DNA of 60,849 nt from Bryobacteraceae bacterium CoA2 C42 (GCA_019931245.1 JAINDL010000020.1:1-60849); one strand, 5' to 3'. Positions 8,973 through 18,568 are shown, counted from the first letter of the stretch. The notes: a model not told the origin generated them from the letters alone. Numbers and translations are program-made.

Positions 8973-11851
8973 TCGACAAAGGCGAATTCGTTGGTTTCAA
9001 AGAGCACGTGCGCCAGGCGGGCGAGCACGGCGGGGCGCGACGGCGGAGGGCCGGCGAAATCGTCCTTGGCGTTCCAGGTCCGGTCGCCGGCTTTGACGAT
9101 GGGGGCCCAGGAAAAGTTGTCGTTTTCGGGGTCCTGGCGGGGATCGACGGCGAAGTCGAGGATCTCGCCAGCCTGGACCTTGAGGCCGGTGAGGCGCGTT
9201 TCGGCCGAGAAGCCGTTGGCGACCCAGGCGGCGAGTTCGCCCTGGCGAGAGGAGACGAGGCGGGCGCGAACGCCATCGCCATACGGTACGGCGCCCTGGT
9301 TGTGGCGCAGGAGGCCTTCGATGCTGATGGCGCCGGTGACGGGGCTGACCCAGCGGCGGACGACGGCGAGATCGTCGCCCGGTTCGCCGCCCGTGGGCCG
9401 GAGCACCGCTTTGCTGAAGAGGCCGGCTGGCGTGGCGTAGCCGCCCTGCCAGCGGTCGCCGTTGAAGACGGGGAAGGCGTGGAACCGGCCGCCGCGGAGG
9501 ACGCCGTACTGCCAGGGGCTGGGGGCGGGCGTTGGCTTCGTTTCGTCATTGGCGGCGAGGAAGGCGAGGGCGGCGGCGGACTCGGCGGGGGCGGGGTCGC
9601 GGCCGAGGATGCGGCGGTAGAGGGCACGGACCTGTTGGGCGGGGGCGGGGGCGGTGACCGCGGCGGCGGTGGCGGCGGCCTGTTCGAGGACGAAGGGGCT
9701 GTTCAGGAAAAAGAGCGCCTGTTGGGGGACGGTGGTGACGTAGCGGAGGGGGGCGTGCTGGTCGGGCGAGGCGAAATCGAACGCGTTCAGAATGCCGGGC
9801 ACCTTGCCGCGTTCGACGAAGCCGTAGACGGTGCGGCGCGTGGCGGCGGGCTGGGCGGTGAGCGAGACGGGCAGGCCGCCCACGGTGCGGTCGAGCCGGC
9901 CGGCGGCGAGGAGCATGTTATCGCGCAGGCTTTCGATATCGAGGCGGCGGCGGTTGGCGCGCCAGAGGAGGCGGTTTTCCGGGTCGATGGCGCGGGCGGC
10001 GGGGTTGTCGGCGGCGGACTGCTGGTAGGCGGTGGAGAGGAGGATGCGGCGGTGGAGTTTTTTGAGCGACCAGCCGGAGGCGACGAAGTCGACGGCGAGG
10101 GTATCGAGGAGTTCGGGATGGGAGGGGAGTTCGCCGCGGAAGCCGAAGTCGCTGGGGGTGGCGACGAGGCCGGCGCCGAAGTGGTGCATCCAGACGCGGT
10201 TGACGAGGACGCGGGCGGTTAGCGGGTTGTCGGGGTGGATGATGGATTGGGCGAATTCGAGGCGGCCGGCGCCGTTGGTAAAGGGCTGCTGGTCGATGCC
10301 GCCGAGGCAGGTGAGGGTGCGGGGCGGGGTGAGGGCGCCGGGGTTGTTGGGGTTGCCGCGGAGGAAGACGTGGGCGGGTTCGGGGATGGGGAGATCTTCG
10401 ACGGCCATGGCGCGGGGCGGGGCGCCGTCGTAGGCGGCCTGGGCGAGCATGGTGTTGTAGCGGACGCGGAGGGCGCGGGTGTTGTTGCTGTCGCCTTCGG
10501 TGTAGATCTTTTCGAACTCAGCGAGGGGGACGGCGGCGGGGTCGGCGAGGCCTTGGCGCCAGCGGCGGAGGACGTGGAGGTTGAGTTGGCGTTCGCGGAC
10601 GAGCTCTTCGAGCTGCGGGTTCGACATGGCCCGGGATTCGGCGGCGGCTTTGCGGTACTCGGCTTCCTGGGAGCGGAAGAAGGCGACCATTTCGGCGTGG
10701 CGGCGCTGGCGGTATTCGGCCTGCGCCTGGCGGATGCGCTGGAGACGCTGTTCGTAGACCGGCTGGGGCGCGGCCGCGCCGAGGAGCGGGAGCTGGGCCG
10801 GTTCGCGGAGGTTCGAGAAGATGGAGTAGAGAGAGTAGTAGTCTTTAGTGGGGATGGGGTCGAACTTGTGATCGTGGCAGCGGGCGCAGGAGACCGTGAG
10901 GCCGAGGAGGCCGCGGGTGGCGGCGTCGATGCGGTCGTCGATGGTTTCGGCGATGCTGTTGGGGAACTCGCGGCCGAGGCGGATGAAGCCGAGGGCGGCG
11001 AGGTGCTTTTTGTCGATTTGGGGGAGGCGGTCGGCGGCGAGCTGGTAGAGGACGAATTGGTTGTAGGGCAGGGCGGCGTTGAGGGAGGCGATGACCCAGT
11101 CGCGGTAGGTGTAGGACCAGGCGTAGCGCTGGCCGGCGTTGACGGAGTCGTTGACGGAGTCGGCGTAGCGGGCGAGGTCGAGCCAGTGGCGGCCCCAGCG
11201 TTCGCCGTAGTGGGGGGAGGCGAGGAGGCGGTCGATGAGTTGGGGGTAGGCGTCGGGGGAGGGGTCGGCGGCGAAGGCTTCGATTTCGGCGGCGGTGGGG
11301 GCGAGGCCGGTGAGGTCGAGGCTGACACGGCGGATGAGGGTGCGGCGGTCGGCGGGCGGGGAGAAGGCGAGGCCTTTTTCGGCGAGGCGTTCCGAGAGCA
11401 GGCTGTCGATGGTGCCCGGGGTGCGGACGGGTTTCTTGAGGGACCACAGCTCCTGGGCGGCGGGGCGCTTAGCGGCTTGGCCGGGCATGGGGGCGCCGTC
11501 TTTGATCCAGCGTGCAAAGTCGGCGACGACCTCTTTCGGCAGGGCCGGGCCGGGGGGCATTTGCAGCGACTTGTCGGTGCGGCGGAGGGCGCGGAGGAGG
11601 AGACTTCCGTCGGGGTTGCCGGCGATGAGAACGGGCCCGGAGTTGCCGCCCGCGGCGAGGCCGGCGGGGGAGTCGAGCCGAAGGCCGCCCTGGGGCGCGG
11701 CGGAGGCGGCGCTATGGCAGCCGTAGCAGCGGGCGATGAGGACGGGGCGGATCCTGGTTTCGAAGTGGTCGAGGGCGGGTGTTTGGGCGAGGGCGGCGCC
11801 CAGGCACAGGAGAGCCGAGAGAGTGCCACGTGCCAGCATGGCCTTGATCAT
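8969..11851 (-). CDS. PSD1 / planctomycete cytochrome c domain protein (DUF1549-DUF1553)
   Basis: A 960-residue secreted protein. After a signal peptide (LSALLCLGAALAQ) comes a cytochrome-like domain with CYGCHS, then DUF1549 (ERWGRHWLDLARYADS, SCARCHDHKFDP with a second CxxCH) and DUF1553 (LVNRVWMHHFGAGLV, HRRILLSTAYQQS). The last third is extended by a concanavalin-like region. The open frame runs up to 11950, but the ATG at 11851 overlaps the preceding stop as ATGA and directly precedes the signal peptide. Together with DUF1501 it forms the pair often linked to degradation of complex sulfated or plant glycans, though no activity is proven. Coupling to a glycosyltransferase gene upstream is unusual. 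Confidence 0.92.
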   Translation of the reverse strand: MIKAMLARGTLSALLCLGAALAQTPALDHFETRIRPVLIARCYGCHSAASAAPQGGLRLDSPAGLAAGGNSGPVLIAGNPDGSLLLRALRRTDKSLQMPPGPALPKEVVADFARWIKDGAPMPGQAAKRPAAQELWSLKKPVRTPGTIDSLLSERLAEKGLAFSPPADRRTLIRRVSLDLTGLAPTAAEIEAFAADPSPDAYPQLIDRLLASPHYGERWGRHWLDLARYADSVNDSVNAGQRYAWSYTYRDWVIASLNAALPYNQFVLYQLAADRLPQIDKKHLAALGFIRLGREFPNSIAETIDDRIDAATRGLLGLTVSCARCHDHKFDPIPTKDYYSLYSIFSNLREPAQLPLLGAAAPQPVYEQRLQRIRQAQAEYRQRRHAEMVAFFRSQEAEYRKAAAESRAMSNPQLEELVRERQLNLHVLRRWRQGLADPAAVPLAEFEKIYTEGDSNNTRALRVRYNTMLAQAAYDGAPPRAMAVEDLPIPEPAHVFLRGNPNNPGALTPPRTLTCLGGIDQQPFTNGAGRLEFAQSIIHPDNPLTARVLVNRVWMHHFGAGLVATPSDFGFRGELPSHPELLDTLAVDFVASGWSLKKLHRRILLSTAYQQSAADNPAARAIDPENRLLWRANRRRLDIESLRDNMLLAAGRLDRTVGGLPVSLTAQPAATRRTVYGFVERGKVPGILNAFDFASPDQHAPLRYVTTVPQQALFFLNSPFVLEQAAATAAAVTAPAPAQQVRALYRRILGRDPAPAESAAALAFLAANDETKPTPAPSPWQYGVLRGGRFHAFPVFNGDRWQGGYATPAGLFSKAVLRPTGGEPGDDLAVVRRWVSPVTGAISIEGLLRHNQGAVPYGDGVRARLVSSRQGELAAWVANGFSAETRLTGLKVQAGEILDFAVDPRQDPENDNFSWAPIVKAGDRTWNAKDDFAGPPPSRPAVLARLAHVLFETNEFAFVE

Positions 11852-14199
11852 TTCACAGTTGGGGCGGGACCTGCCAGGGTCGCGCGCTTTTCCCGGACGG
11901 CTTCCCGATAGGTTTCGGCCAGTTGGCGGGTGATGGTGGCCATGTCCCAATGCGCGACCACTTCGGCGCGGGCGCGTTCGGCGAGGGCGGCGGCGTGCGC
12001 GGGGTGGGCCAGCAGGTGGAGGATGCGGTCGGCAAAGGCTTGGGGCTCGTCGGCAAGGGCGCAGGTATCGCCGTCGTGGTTGGCGAGGCCTTCGGCGCCG
12101 ACGGTGGTGGAGACGACGGGCATGCCGGCGGCGTAGGCTTCGAGGAGCTTGACGCGAACGCCGGAGCCGGTGAGGATGGGGCAGATGAAGAGGGCGTAGC
12201 GGGCGAGGGCATCGCGGACGTCGTCGACAAAGCCGATGAGTTCGATGTGGCCGAGGTTGGGCAGGGAGTGGCGGGGCGGCGGGTCGCTGCCGATGATGAT
12301 GAGCCGGACGGTGGGGCGGGCGTCGACCAGGAGGGGCCAGACGTGCTGGAGAAACCAGTTGAGAGCCTCGCTGTTGGGCACGTGACGAAACGAACCCAAA
12401 AAGAGGAGGGTGTCCGGCTCGCGGCCTTCGGTTTGATATCGATACCGTGTCGTATCGATACCGGCGCGGAGGCCGGACTGCATTTTAGGGCGCAGGGTGG
12501 GGGCGAATTCGGCGAGGTAGGATTCGTTGGCGCGGCTGCACATCTGGATGCGATCCATGTGGGGCAGCATGGTGAGTTCGTAGCGGAGGGCGCGGAGATA
12601 TTCGTAGGTAGCCGGAATTTTGCGGAGTAGATTACCGGGCTTGGCGAGGCTGCGGCCGATGGACTGGAAATAGACGTCGTGTTCGAAGAGGATGTTGACG
12701 ACCCGCTCAAACTGTTCGGCGTACTGACCCATGTTGGTGTACTCGATCTGGAGGACGTCGATGCGATGGAGAAGGATGGTGCGATGGATGGCCCAGCGGA
12801 GGTCATCGTTGGCGAACTCGCGGACGGCGTAGGGGGTGAGGGAGCCGAAGCCTTTGGGGCGGCCTTCGAGGCGGACGAAGTATTCGGTGGTGGCGCAGAG
12901 TTCGGCGAGTGGTTCGTGGGCGGCGCGCTGCCACTCCTCGTCGAGGAGGACGATGAGGTGGACAGGGACGTGTTTGACGAGTTCGGTGAGGGTCTGCGAC
13001 ATGAAGACCGCTCCGCCGTGGATGGGCGGGAGAATGGGATAGGGCGATAGGAAGAGGGTGCGGGGCTGGGCGGGGGCGGGGTCGAGCTTTTCGAAACGAT
13101 CGAAAAAGTAGCCGGGCAGGGGGCGGCGGAAGGCTTCGGTGTCGGAGACGGCGGCGAGGTGATAGGCGCGGGCGCGGGCGCGGATGGCTTGGGGCAGTTG
13201 GAGAAAGGCGCGGCAGAGGGCGCCGAAGTTTGGCCGCTCGAAGGAGTCGCCGAGCGGGAGGCTGAGCAGGGCCCCGGCCCAGGCGTAGGCGAAGTGGGCG
13301 GCGAGGCGGCGGGGTTCGTGGATGTTTTTCCAGCAGAAGAGCAGGAAATTCTTCTTGAGGATGGACTGGATGTAGCCCGGGGAGAACTTCTTGCCGATGG
13401 TGCCGCGGTGCTCGTGGAAGACGCGGCTGGCGGGCTGATAGAGCACCTTCCAGCCGCGCTTCCAGGCCATCATGCCGAGGTCGGTATCTTCGAGGTAGAA
13501 AGGCTTGAGAAGTTCGTCGAAGCCGCCGAGGGCGAGGAACTTGCGGCGGTCGAAGGCGCAGGAGCCGCCGCCGCCGTAGAAGCAGGGGAAGAGGCGGTCG
13601 ACCTGTTCATCGATGCGATGGCGGACGCGGAGGCCGCCGTTCTCCCACCAGGCTTGGGTGAGGCCGGTCTCTTCGCGCACCTTTTGGGGGTCGCTGAAGA
13701 AGATCTGGCAGGAGACGGCGAAGACCTTTTCGTCGGTGAAGCCGGCTAGGAGGGGGGCGAGGAAGTCCGGTTCCACGCGCATATCGCTGTTGAGGAGGAC
13801 GACGATATCGTGACGGGCGGCGCGGAAGCCGGCGTTGGAGCCGCCGCCGAAGCCGAGATTGGTGGGGTTGCGGATGAGGCGGACGTTTGGAAAATGGGCG
13901 GCGAGGAATTCGGCGGAGCCATCGGTGCTGGCATCGTCGACGACGATGACTTCGTCGGCTTCGCTGGTGGCGGCGAGGACGCTGGGGAGGTACTTTTCGA
14001 GAAGATCGCGGCCGTTCCAATTGGGGATGACGATGCTGGCGGCGGCGGTGTTGGGCTGGGTGTCCGGGGGAAGGGGCTTGCGTCCGCGGAGGCGGAGCCA
14101 GAGGTCGGTGCAGGCGAGGGCGACGGCGGGGATGCCGACGAGGGCCGGGGAGAGGACGAGGAGCGGAAGATTGCGCGCAAGGCGCTGCCAGAGAGCCAT
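11848..14199 (-). CDS. Two-domain glycosyltransferase (GT2 + GT4 fusion)
   Basis: A 783-residue protein. One hydrophobic segment (residues ~10-33) precedes a GT2 domain (SIVIPNWNGRDLLEKYLPS, VVDDASTDGSAE, LLNSDMRVEPDF, YLEDTDLGMMAWKRGW; residues ~55-290). A GT4 domain fills the second half (HGGAVFMSQTLTEL, VNILFEHD, LLFLGSFRHVPNSEALNWF, GSGVRVKLLEAYAAGMPVVST; residues ~380-760). Such fusions add two successive sugars to a lipid-linked or surface glycan on the cytosolic face. The gene is three bases after the methyltransferase gene and overlaps the PSD1 gene by four bases. The sugar specificities are unknown. Confidence 0.9.
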   Translation of the reverse strand: MALWQRLARNLPLLVLSPALVGIPAVALACTDLWLRLRGRKPLPPDTQPNTAAASIVIPNWNGRDLLEKYLPSVLAATSEADEVIVVDDASTDGSAEFLAAHFPNVRLIRNPTNLGFGGGSNAGFRAARHDIVVLLNSDMRVEPDFLAPLLAGFTDEKVFAVSCQIFFSDPQKVREETGLTQAWWENGGLRVRHRIDEQVDRLFPCFYGGGGSCAFDRRKFLALGGFDELLKPFYLEDTDLGMMAWKRGWKVLYQPASRVFHEHRGTIGKKFSPGYIQSILKKNFLLFCWKNIHEPRRLAAHFAYAWAGALLSLPLGDSFERPNFGALCRAFLQLPQAIRARARAYHLAAVSDTEAFRRPLPGYFFDRFEKLDPAPAQPRTLFLSPYPILPPIHGGAVFMSQTLTELVKHVPVHLIVLLDEEWQRAAHEPLAELCATTEYFVRLEGRPKGFGSLTPYAVREFANDDLRWAIHRTILLHRIDVLQIEYTNMGQYAEQFERVVNILFEHDVYFQSIGRSLAKPGNLLRKIPATYEYLRALRYELTMLPHMDRIQMCSRANESYLAEFAPTLRPKMQSGLRAGIDTTRYRYQTEGREPDTLLFLGSFRHVPNSEALNWFLQHVWPLLVDARPTVRLIIIGSDPPPRHSLPNLGHIELIGFVDDVRDALARYALFICPILTGSGVRVKLLEAYAAGMPVVSTTVGAEGLANHDGDTCALADEPQAFADRILHLLAHPAHAAALAERARAEVVAHWDMATITRQLAETYREAVREKRATLAGPAPTVK

Positions 14200-14202
14200 T
14201 GG

Positions 14203-15447
14203 TTAGAGGACCGGCCCCACGCCGAGGCGCCGGCCAAGGCGGAGCCATTTCGAGGCGCCGGCTAGGGCGAGTTGTTCGCGGAGGGTGGCTACTTCGCGGT
14301 CGAGACCCTGAGCCCACACGGTGCGCTCTTCCACGAGGGCTTCGGCTTCGTGGAGTTTTTCGAGGCATGCGTGGAGTTGGGCGCGGGTGGCGTCGACGGT
14401 GGCGCTCCACTCGCGGTCCTTGCTTTCGGCCCAGGCGACGGCGTCGGCCTTTTCGGTTTCGAGGCGCTGGAGTTCGGCCTCGTAGGCGGCCGCTACCTCC
14501 TTGGCTGCGGCTTGTTCGGCCTGGAGTTCGTCCTGGAGGTCGACGATCCGCTGTTGGGCGGCCTGCAGGCTGTCGTTCGAGGTTTGGGCCCAGGTGTTGG
14601 CGGCCTGGAGTTCGGCGATAGTTTGGTTGTGGGCGGCGAGCAGGGCTTGATGGGCGGTTTGCTCGCGGGCCAGCCAGGCGTCTTTGGTGGCGAGTTCGGC
14701 GGTGAGGCGTTGGATGTGGTGTTCGCGTTCCCGCAGGACGTTGGCCGAGGAGGGGATGTAGAGATAGGCCGGGGCGCCGGTCTGGATTTCGTTGGCGCAG
14801 ACGGCGAGGAAGAAGTGGGATTCGGTGGCGGCGCCGGAGCGCGGTTCGAGGCGCACATCGGTGCCGTGGCCGCCGGATTCGGGTTGGAAGAGGATGCTGT
14901 CGGCGTGGTTTTCGAGGAACATCGAGACGTGGGGAAAGACAGCGGCGAGGGCGGCGCGGAACTCTTCGAGTTCGAATTCGTGGGAGTGGAAGGGGTTGGG
15001 GCCGGATTGTTCGCGCGACTCGGCGTAGTAGAGTTTGTTGGGGGTGGAGACGACGAGTTGGCCGCCGGGGGCGAGGACGCGGCGGGCTTCGGTGAGGAGA
15101 TTGGCCCAGTCGGTGAGGTGCTCGATGACTTCGAAGGCGACGACGAGGTCGAAGCTTTGGTCGGGGAAGGGGAGTTGGGTGGCGGAGGCGGTTTCGAAGC
15201 GGAGGTTTTCCTTCGTGTAGTGTTTGCGGGCGTAGGCGATGGCTTCGGCGCTGCAGTCGATGCCGGTGGCTTCGCGGGCGGTGAGGGCGAGTTCGTGGGT
15301 GCCGTAGCCGGCGCCGCAGCCGACGTCGAGGACCCGTTTGCGGCGCGCGAGGCGGGCGGCGAAAGTGTAACGGGAGAAGTGCTCGTTCCACAGGTCGACG
15401 TCGACCAGGCCGGGGATGACGCGTTCGCCGGTGAACTCAGTGCTCAT
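14203..15447 (-). CDS. SAM-dependent methyltransferase with C-terminal coiled coil
   Basis: A 414-residue protein. The N-terminal 230 residues are a class I methyltransferase: motif I VLDVGCGAGYGTHELA, acidic loop GIDCSAEAI, motif IV DLVVAFEVIEHLTD and VVSTPNKLYY. Residues ~235-400 are rich in Glu, Ala, Gln and Leu with heptads (RLTAELATKDAWLAREQ), a long coiled coil. This layout resembles WbdD-type chain-terminating methyltransferases, where the coiled coil sets O-antigen length, and the gene directly follows an ABC exporter ATPase, as wbdD does. Unlike WbdD there is no kinase domain. The start overlaps the ABC gene by 11 bases. Confidence 0.82.
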   Translation of the reverse strand: MSTEFTGERVIPGLVDVDLWNEHFSRYTFAARLARRKRVLDVGCGAGYGTHELALTAREATGIDCSAEAIAYARKHYTKENLRFETASATQLPFPDQSFDLVVAFEVIEHLTDWANLLTEARRVLAPGGQLVVSTPNKLYYAESREQSGPNPFHSHEFELEEFRAALAAVFPHVSMFLENHADSILFQPESGGHGTDVRLEPRSGAATESHFFLAVCANEIQTGAPAYLYIPSSANVLREREHHIQRLTAELATKDAWLAREQTAHQALLAAHNQTIAELQAANTWAQTSNDSLQAAQQRIVDLQDELQAEQAAAKEVAAAYEAELQRLETEKADAVAWAESKDREWSATVDATRAQLHACLEKLHEAEALVEERTVWAQGLDREVATLREQLALAGASKWLRLGRRLGVGPVL

Positions 15448-16741
15448 GGGCGGGGGTCTCCGAGGCGCCGAGGCGGGAGTTGACTTCGACTTTGCAGGGC
15501 AGGTGGAGGTAGCCGTAGATTTGGCCTTCGCCGTGGCCCATTTGGAGGGAGAGGGCGTTGTCGATCCAGTCGCACATCTTGTATTCGGTCAGGCTACCAT
15601 CGGCGATGGCGGGGGAGAAAGAGAAGGAGGCGGGGTAGAGTTCGGGGAGGGTGAGGTGGAAGTCGACGGTGACGGTGTCGCCGGGCCAGAGTTCGGCGAG
15701 TTGGTGGCCTTCGCGGAGGGTGTTGGTGCCGGCGAAGTCGACGCCGAGGTGGTTGCGCATCATGAAGCCGATGTTGGGGTTCATGACGGCCTCCCTGGCA
15801 CAGGCGCTGATGCGGACGACGATGGGCTGGCCGGGTTCGAGGAGGTGGAGTTTCTGGCCTTGGGGATTGAGGACGGCGATGCCGATGATTTCGGCGCGGG
15901 CATCGCCGTAGCGGTGGTCGATGTTCGGGATGGAGTTGACCGTTTCGGGGGCGAGAGAGGCGGCGGCGGGTTGGTGGTGGTTGCGGGAGCCGAGTTCGAG
16001 GAAGCGGGAGTCCTTTTCGACCATGTAGGCGAGGTACTGGGCGACGACGTTTTCGGTGTCGCCGATGGCGCGGACGGCGCCGTTGTCGAGCCAGAGGGTA
16101 CGGTCGCCGATGGCTTTGACGTCGCCGATGGCGTGGGAGACGAAGAGGATGGTGACGCCTTTCTGGCGGAGTTCGTGGACCTTGCGCATGCAGCGCTGGC
16201 GGAAGTAGATGTCGCCGACGGCGAGGGCTTCGTCGACGAGGAGGATGTCGGGGTCGACGTGGATGGCGACGGAGAAGGCGAGGCGGACGGCCATGCCGCT
16301 GGAGTAGGTTTTGACGGGCTGATTGATGAAGTCGCCGATTTCGGCGAAGGCTTCGATGGCGGGGTAGCGGGCGTCGATCTGGGCGGTGGTGAGGCCGAGG
16401 ATGGCGGCGTTGAGGTAGACGTTTTCTTTACCAGAGAATTCGGGGTTGAAGCCGGAGCCGAGTTCGAGGAGGGCGGAGACGCGGCCTGCGACGACGGCTT
16501 TGCCGGCGGAGGGTTGGAGGATGCCGGCGATGATTTGAAGGAGGGTGGACTTGCCGGAGCCGTTTTCGCCGATGATACAGAAGGTTTCGCCGCGATGGAC
16601 AGAGAAGGAGACGTCGCGGAGGGCCCAGAAGTCGCGGTGGAAGGAGACGCGGTTGAAGGTGGCCAGTTCTTTGAAGCGCTGGCCGGGGTTCTCGTAGACG
16701 GGGTAACTCTTGGAAACCCCTTGAAAATCAATCACGTTCAT
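15437..16741 (-). CDS. Polysaccharide ABC exporter ATPase, Wzt type with C-terminal domain
   Basis: A 434-residue ATPase. Walker A GENGSGKST is near residue 58, the signature YSSGMAVRLAFS near 166, Walker B DILLVDEALAVGD and the switch His in FVSHAIGD. The motif LLELGSGFNPEFSGKEN is typical of Wzt/KpsT/TagH exporters of glycans. Residues ~270-430 form a Wzt-C-like beta domain that would read the modified end of the glycan. The downstream methyltransferase with a coiled coil fits a terminator/recogniser pair. No Wzm-type permease gene is adjacent; upstream is only tRNA-Met. The membrane partner must be elsewhere. Confidence 0.9.
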   Translation of the reverse strand: MNVIDFQGVSKSYPVYENPGQRFKELATFNRVSFHRDFWALRDVSFSVHRGETFCIIGENGSGKSTLLQIIAGILQPSAGKAVVAGRVSALLELGSGFNPEFSGKENVYLNAAILGLTTAQIDARYPAIEAFAEIGDFINQPVKTYSSGMAVRLAFSVAIHVDPDILLVDEALAVGDIYFRQRCMRKVHELRQKGVTILFVSHAIGDVKAIGDRTLWLDNGAVRAIGDTENVVAQYLAYMVEKDSRFLELGSRNHHQPAAASLAPETVNSIPNIDHRYGDARAEIIGIAVLNPQGQKLHLLEPGQPIVVRISACAREAVMNPNIGFMMRNHLGVDFAGTNTLREGHQLAELWPGDTVTVDFHLTLPELYPASFSFSPAIADGSLTEYKMCDWIDNALSLQMGHGEGQIYGYLHLPCKVEVNSRLGASETPAHEH

Positions 16742-16775
16742 GATTTGCTATATAGCATTGTCGGACGGGGGTCTA

Positions 16776-16804
16776 TTGACAATGGTCTGCCGGTTCTCTA
16801 CGCT
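16776..16804 (+). promoter_or_regulatory. Promoter of tRNA-Met
   Basis: A consensus -35 TTGACA (16776-16781) is followed by a 17-base spacer and a -10 TACGCT (16799-16804). Transcription would begin near 16811, four bases before the tRNA. It points away from the ABC gene that starts at 16741. Confidence 0.6.
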
Positions 16805-16814
16805 AGGATTGGAT

Positions 16815-16891
16815 GCCGCTGTAGCTCAGGTGGTTAGAGCGACGGTCTCATAATCCGTAGGTCGTAGGTTCGAGTCCTACCGGCGGCACCA
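16815..16891 (+). tRNA. tRNA-Met (CAT), elongator type
   Basis: The cloverleaf has acceptor GCCGCTG/CGGCGGC, D arm GCTC...GAGC, anticodon loop CTCATAA with anticodon CAT, T arm GTAGG-TTCGAGT-CCTAC and an encoded ACCA end (77 bases). The anticodon stem has a T:T pair next to the loop. The paired first base of the acceptor stem (G1-C72) argues against initiator tRNA; a tRNA-Ile with modified CAT cannot be fully excluded. Confidence 0.95.
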
Positions 16892-16896
16892 ACTGA

Positions 16897-17811
16897 TTAT
16901 TCGAAGCTTTCTCCTGTGATGACCGCGTAGATGCGGTCCAGATCGTCTTGCGAGTAGTAGTCGATCTCGATTTTTCCTTTGCCGGGAGCTTTTTCGACGA
17001 TGCGGACCCGGGTGCCGAGGGCGGCCTCCAGTTCTCCGATGGCTGCCTTGACGTTAGGGTCAACGGGCTCGGGGGTGTCGGCTTTTTTGACCTCGCGGGC
17101 TTTGGTCATGTTGTGGACCATCTGTTCGACTTGGCGAACGGAGAGTCCCTGAGCGGTGGCCTTTTCGGCTACCTCGCGCTGTAGCTCTTCGGTGGGGAGT
17201 CCGAGGATGGCGCGGGCGTGTCCCATGGAGAGGCGTTTTTCGGCAAGGAGGAGCTGCACGTCGCCCGGTAGGCGGAGGAGGCGCAGCATGTTGGTGATGG
17301 TGGTGCGATCCTTGCCCGTGCGTTTGCCGATCTCCTCGTGGCTGAGGCCGAGGTCGTTTGAAAGCTTTTCGAAGGCAACGGCGACTTCGATGGGGTTGAG
17401 GTCCTCCCGCTGGATGTTTTCGATGAGGGCGACTTCGAGGAGGCGGTCGTCATGGATATCGGCGATGACGATGGGAACCTCTTTGAGCCCGGCCAGGCGG
17501 GAGGCGCGCCAGCGGCGTTCGCCGGCGATGAGATGGTACTTGTCGCCGATTTTGCGGACGATCAGAGGTTGAATGATACCGTTGGCCTGGATGGAGGCGG
17601 CGAGTTCCTGGAGGCGAGCCGGGTCGAAGACGGTGCGCGGTTGATTGGGATTCGGCTCGATCTGGTCGATCGGTAGTCGGTTGACAGTCGGGGGTTGGGC
17701 CGGAGCCGCGGGTGGGGGAGCGGCCACTGGGGTGGCGGCGCGGCCGGGGAGTAGGGACGAGAGTCCTTTACCCAGCGCTTTGCGTGAGCTGTTGTCTGGC
17801 GCGTTGGTCAT
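16897..17811 (-). CDS. parB: Chromosome-partitioning protein ParB
   Basis: A 304-residue CTP-dependent clamp that loads at parS and spreads. The N-terminus has the [13 protein letters not shown] motif (ParA-stimulating region). The CTP-binding blocks are [16 protein letters not shown] and GERRWRAS, followed by [12 protein letters not shown] and a helix-turn-helix ([23 protein letters not shown]) that reads parS. The C-terminal dimer domain ends in [10 protein letters not shown]. The frame is open to 17892, but the ATG at 17811 gives the standard N-terminus; it lies within the end of parA (44-base overlap). It would bind the two parS sites upstream of parA. Confidence 0.95.
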   Translation of the reverse strand: MTNAPDNSSRKALGKGLSSLLPGRAATPVAAPPPAAPAQPPTVNRLPIDQIEPNPNQPRTVFDPARLQELAASIQANGIIQPLIVRKIGDKYHLIAGERRWRASRLAGLKEVPIVIADIHDDRLLEVALIENIQREDLNPIEVAVAFEKLSNDLGLSHEEIGKRTGKDRTTITNMLRLLRLPGDVQLLLAEKRLSMGHARAILGLPTEELQREVAEKATAQGLSVRQVEQMVHNMTKAREVKKADTPEPVDPNVKAAIGELEAALGTRVRIVEKAPGKGKIEIDYYSQDDLDRIYAVITGESFE

Positions 17812-18568
17812 TGGCCAGGATCTCCTTCGCGAGTTCGATATAGCATTCCGCGCCCTTGGAGCGGATGTCGTAGAGCAGGATGGGTTTGCCATGGCTGGGC
17901 GCCTCGGCGAGTTTAACGTTGCGGGGGATAACGGTTTGGAACACTTCGTCCTGGAAGAAGTCCTTCAAATCCTGGGCTACTTGCCGGGTGAGATTGGTCC
18001 GGTCATCGTACATGGTGAGGAGGATTCCTTCTGTACGGAGGTTGTGGGAGAACGATTCCTTAATGCCCTCTACGGTGTCCATGAGCTGGGATATTCCTTC
18101 GAGGGCAAAGAACTCACACTGAATGGGAACAAGGACCGAATTTGCAGCGACGAGAGCGTTGAGGGTAAGCAGGTCAAGGGCGGGGGGGCAATCGATCAGG
18201 ATGTAATCAAAGCGGTCCTGCACCTCCTCGAGGGCGTTCCGCAGAGAGAGTTCCCGATTGGGACGATTGACGAGTTCCAGGTTTACCCCGACCAGGTTTC
18301 GGTCGCCCGGCAAAAGGGCGAGGCCTTCGCATTCCGTCGGTACAATGGCGTCAGAAGCCTTTTTTTCGCCGACGAGCACGTGATATAGCGTGACAAAGTT
18401 CTCAGGATCCTTGGCCACTCCAAGGCCGGTGGTTGAGTTGCCCTGCGGATCGGCGTCCACTAGCAATACCCTGAGCTCATTCGCGGCGAGGGAGGCCGCT
18501 AGGTTAATGGCGGTGGTAGTCTTCCCTACTCCGCCCTTCTGATTGGCTATCGCGATGGTTTTTGCCAA
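17768..18568 (-). CDS. parA: Chromosome-partitioning ATPase ParA (Soj)
   Basis: A 266-residue deviant Walker ATPase of the small, HTH-lacking type. [14 protein letters not shown] (signature Lys plus P-loop) is at residues ~11-24, [10 protein letters not shown] follows, and [14 protein letters not shown] is the Walker B region. The start is TTG at 18566-18568 (residues then read [13 protein letters not shown]). It is supported by an AAGGAG box nine bases upstream; the only longer in-frame start, TTG at 18607, lies next to parS and adds residues not found in the family. It lies directly downstream of two parS sites and overlaps parB. rsmG, often found between mnmG and parA, is absent. Confidence 0.95.
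   Translation of the reverse strand: MAKTIAIANQKGGVGKTTTAINLAASLAANELRVLLVDADPQGNSTTGLGVAKDPENFVTLYHVLVGEKKASDAIVPTECEGLALLPGDRNLVGVNLELVNRPNRELSLRNALEEVQDRFDYILIDCPPALDLLTLNALVAANSVLVPIQCEFFALEGISQLMDTVEGIKESFSHNLRTEGILLTMYDDRTNLTRQVAQDLKDFFQDEVFQTVIPRNVKLAEAPSHGKPILLYDIRSKGAECYIELAKEILANDQRARQQLTQSAG

Noticed and set aside
7590-9440. 616-codon + strand frame
   Set aside because: Antisense to the DUF1501 and PSD1 genes, which have clear family motifs; high GC keeps the opposite frame open.
10235-11911. 558-codon + strand frame rich in Gly, Glu, Val
   Set aside because: Antisense of PSD1; composition is that of a shadow frame.
16848-17063. Minus frame ending in PPVGLEPTTYGL
   Set aside because: This tail is the well-known false translation of the antisense strand of a tRNA.
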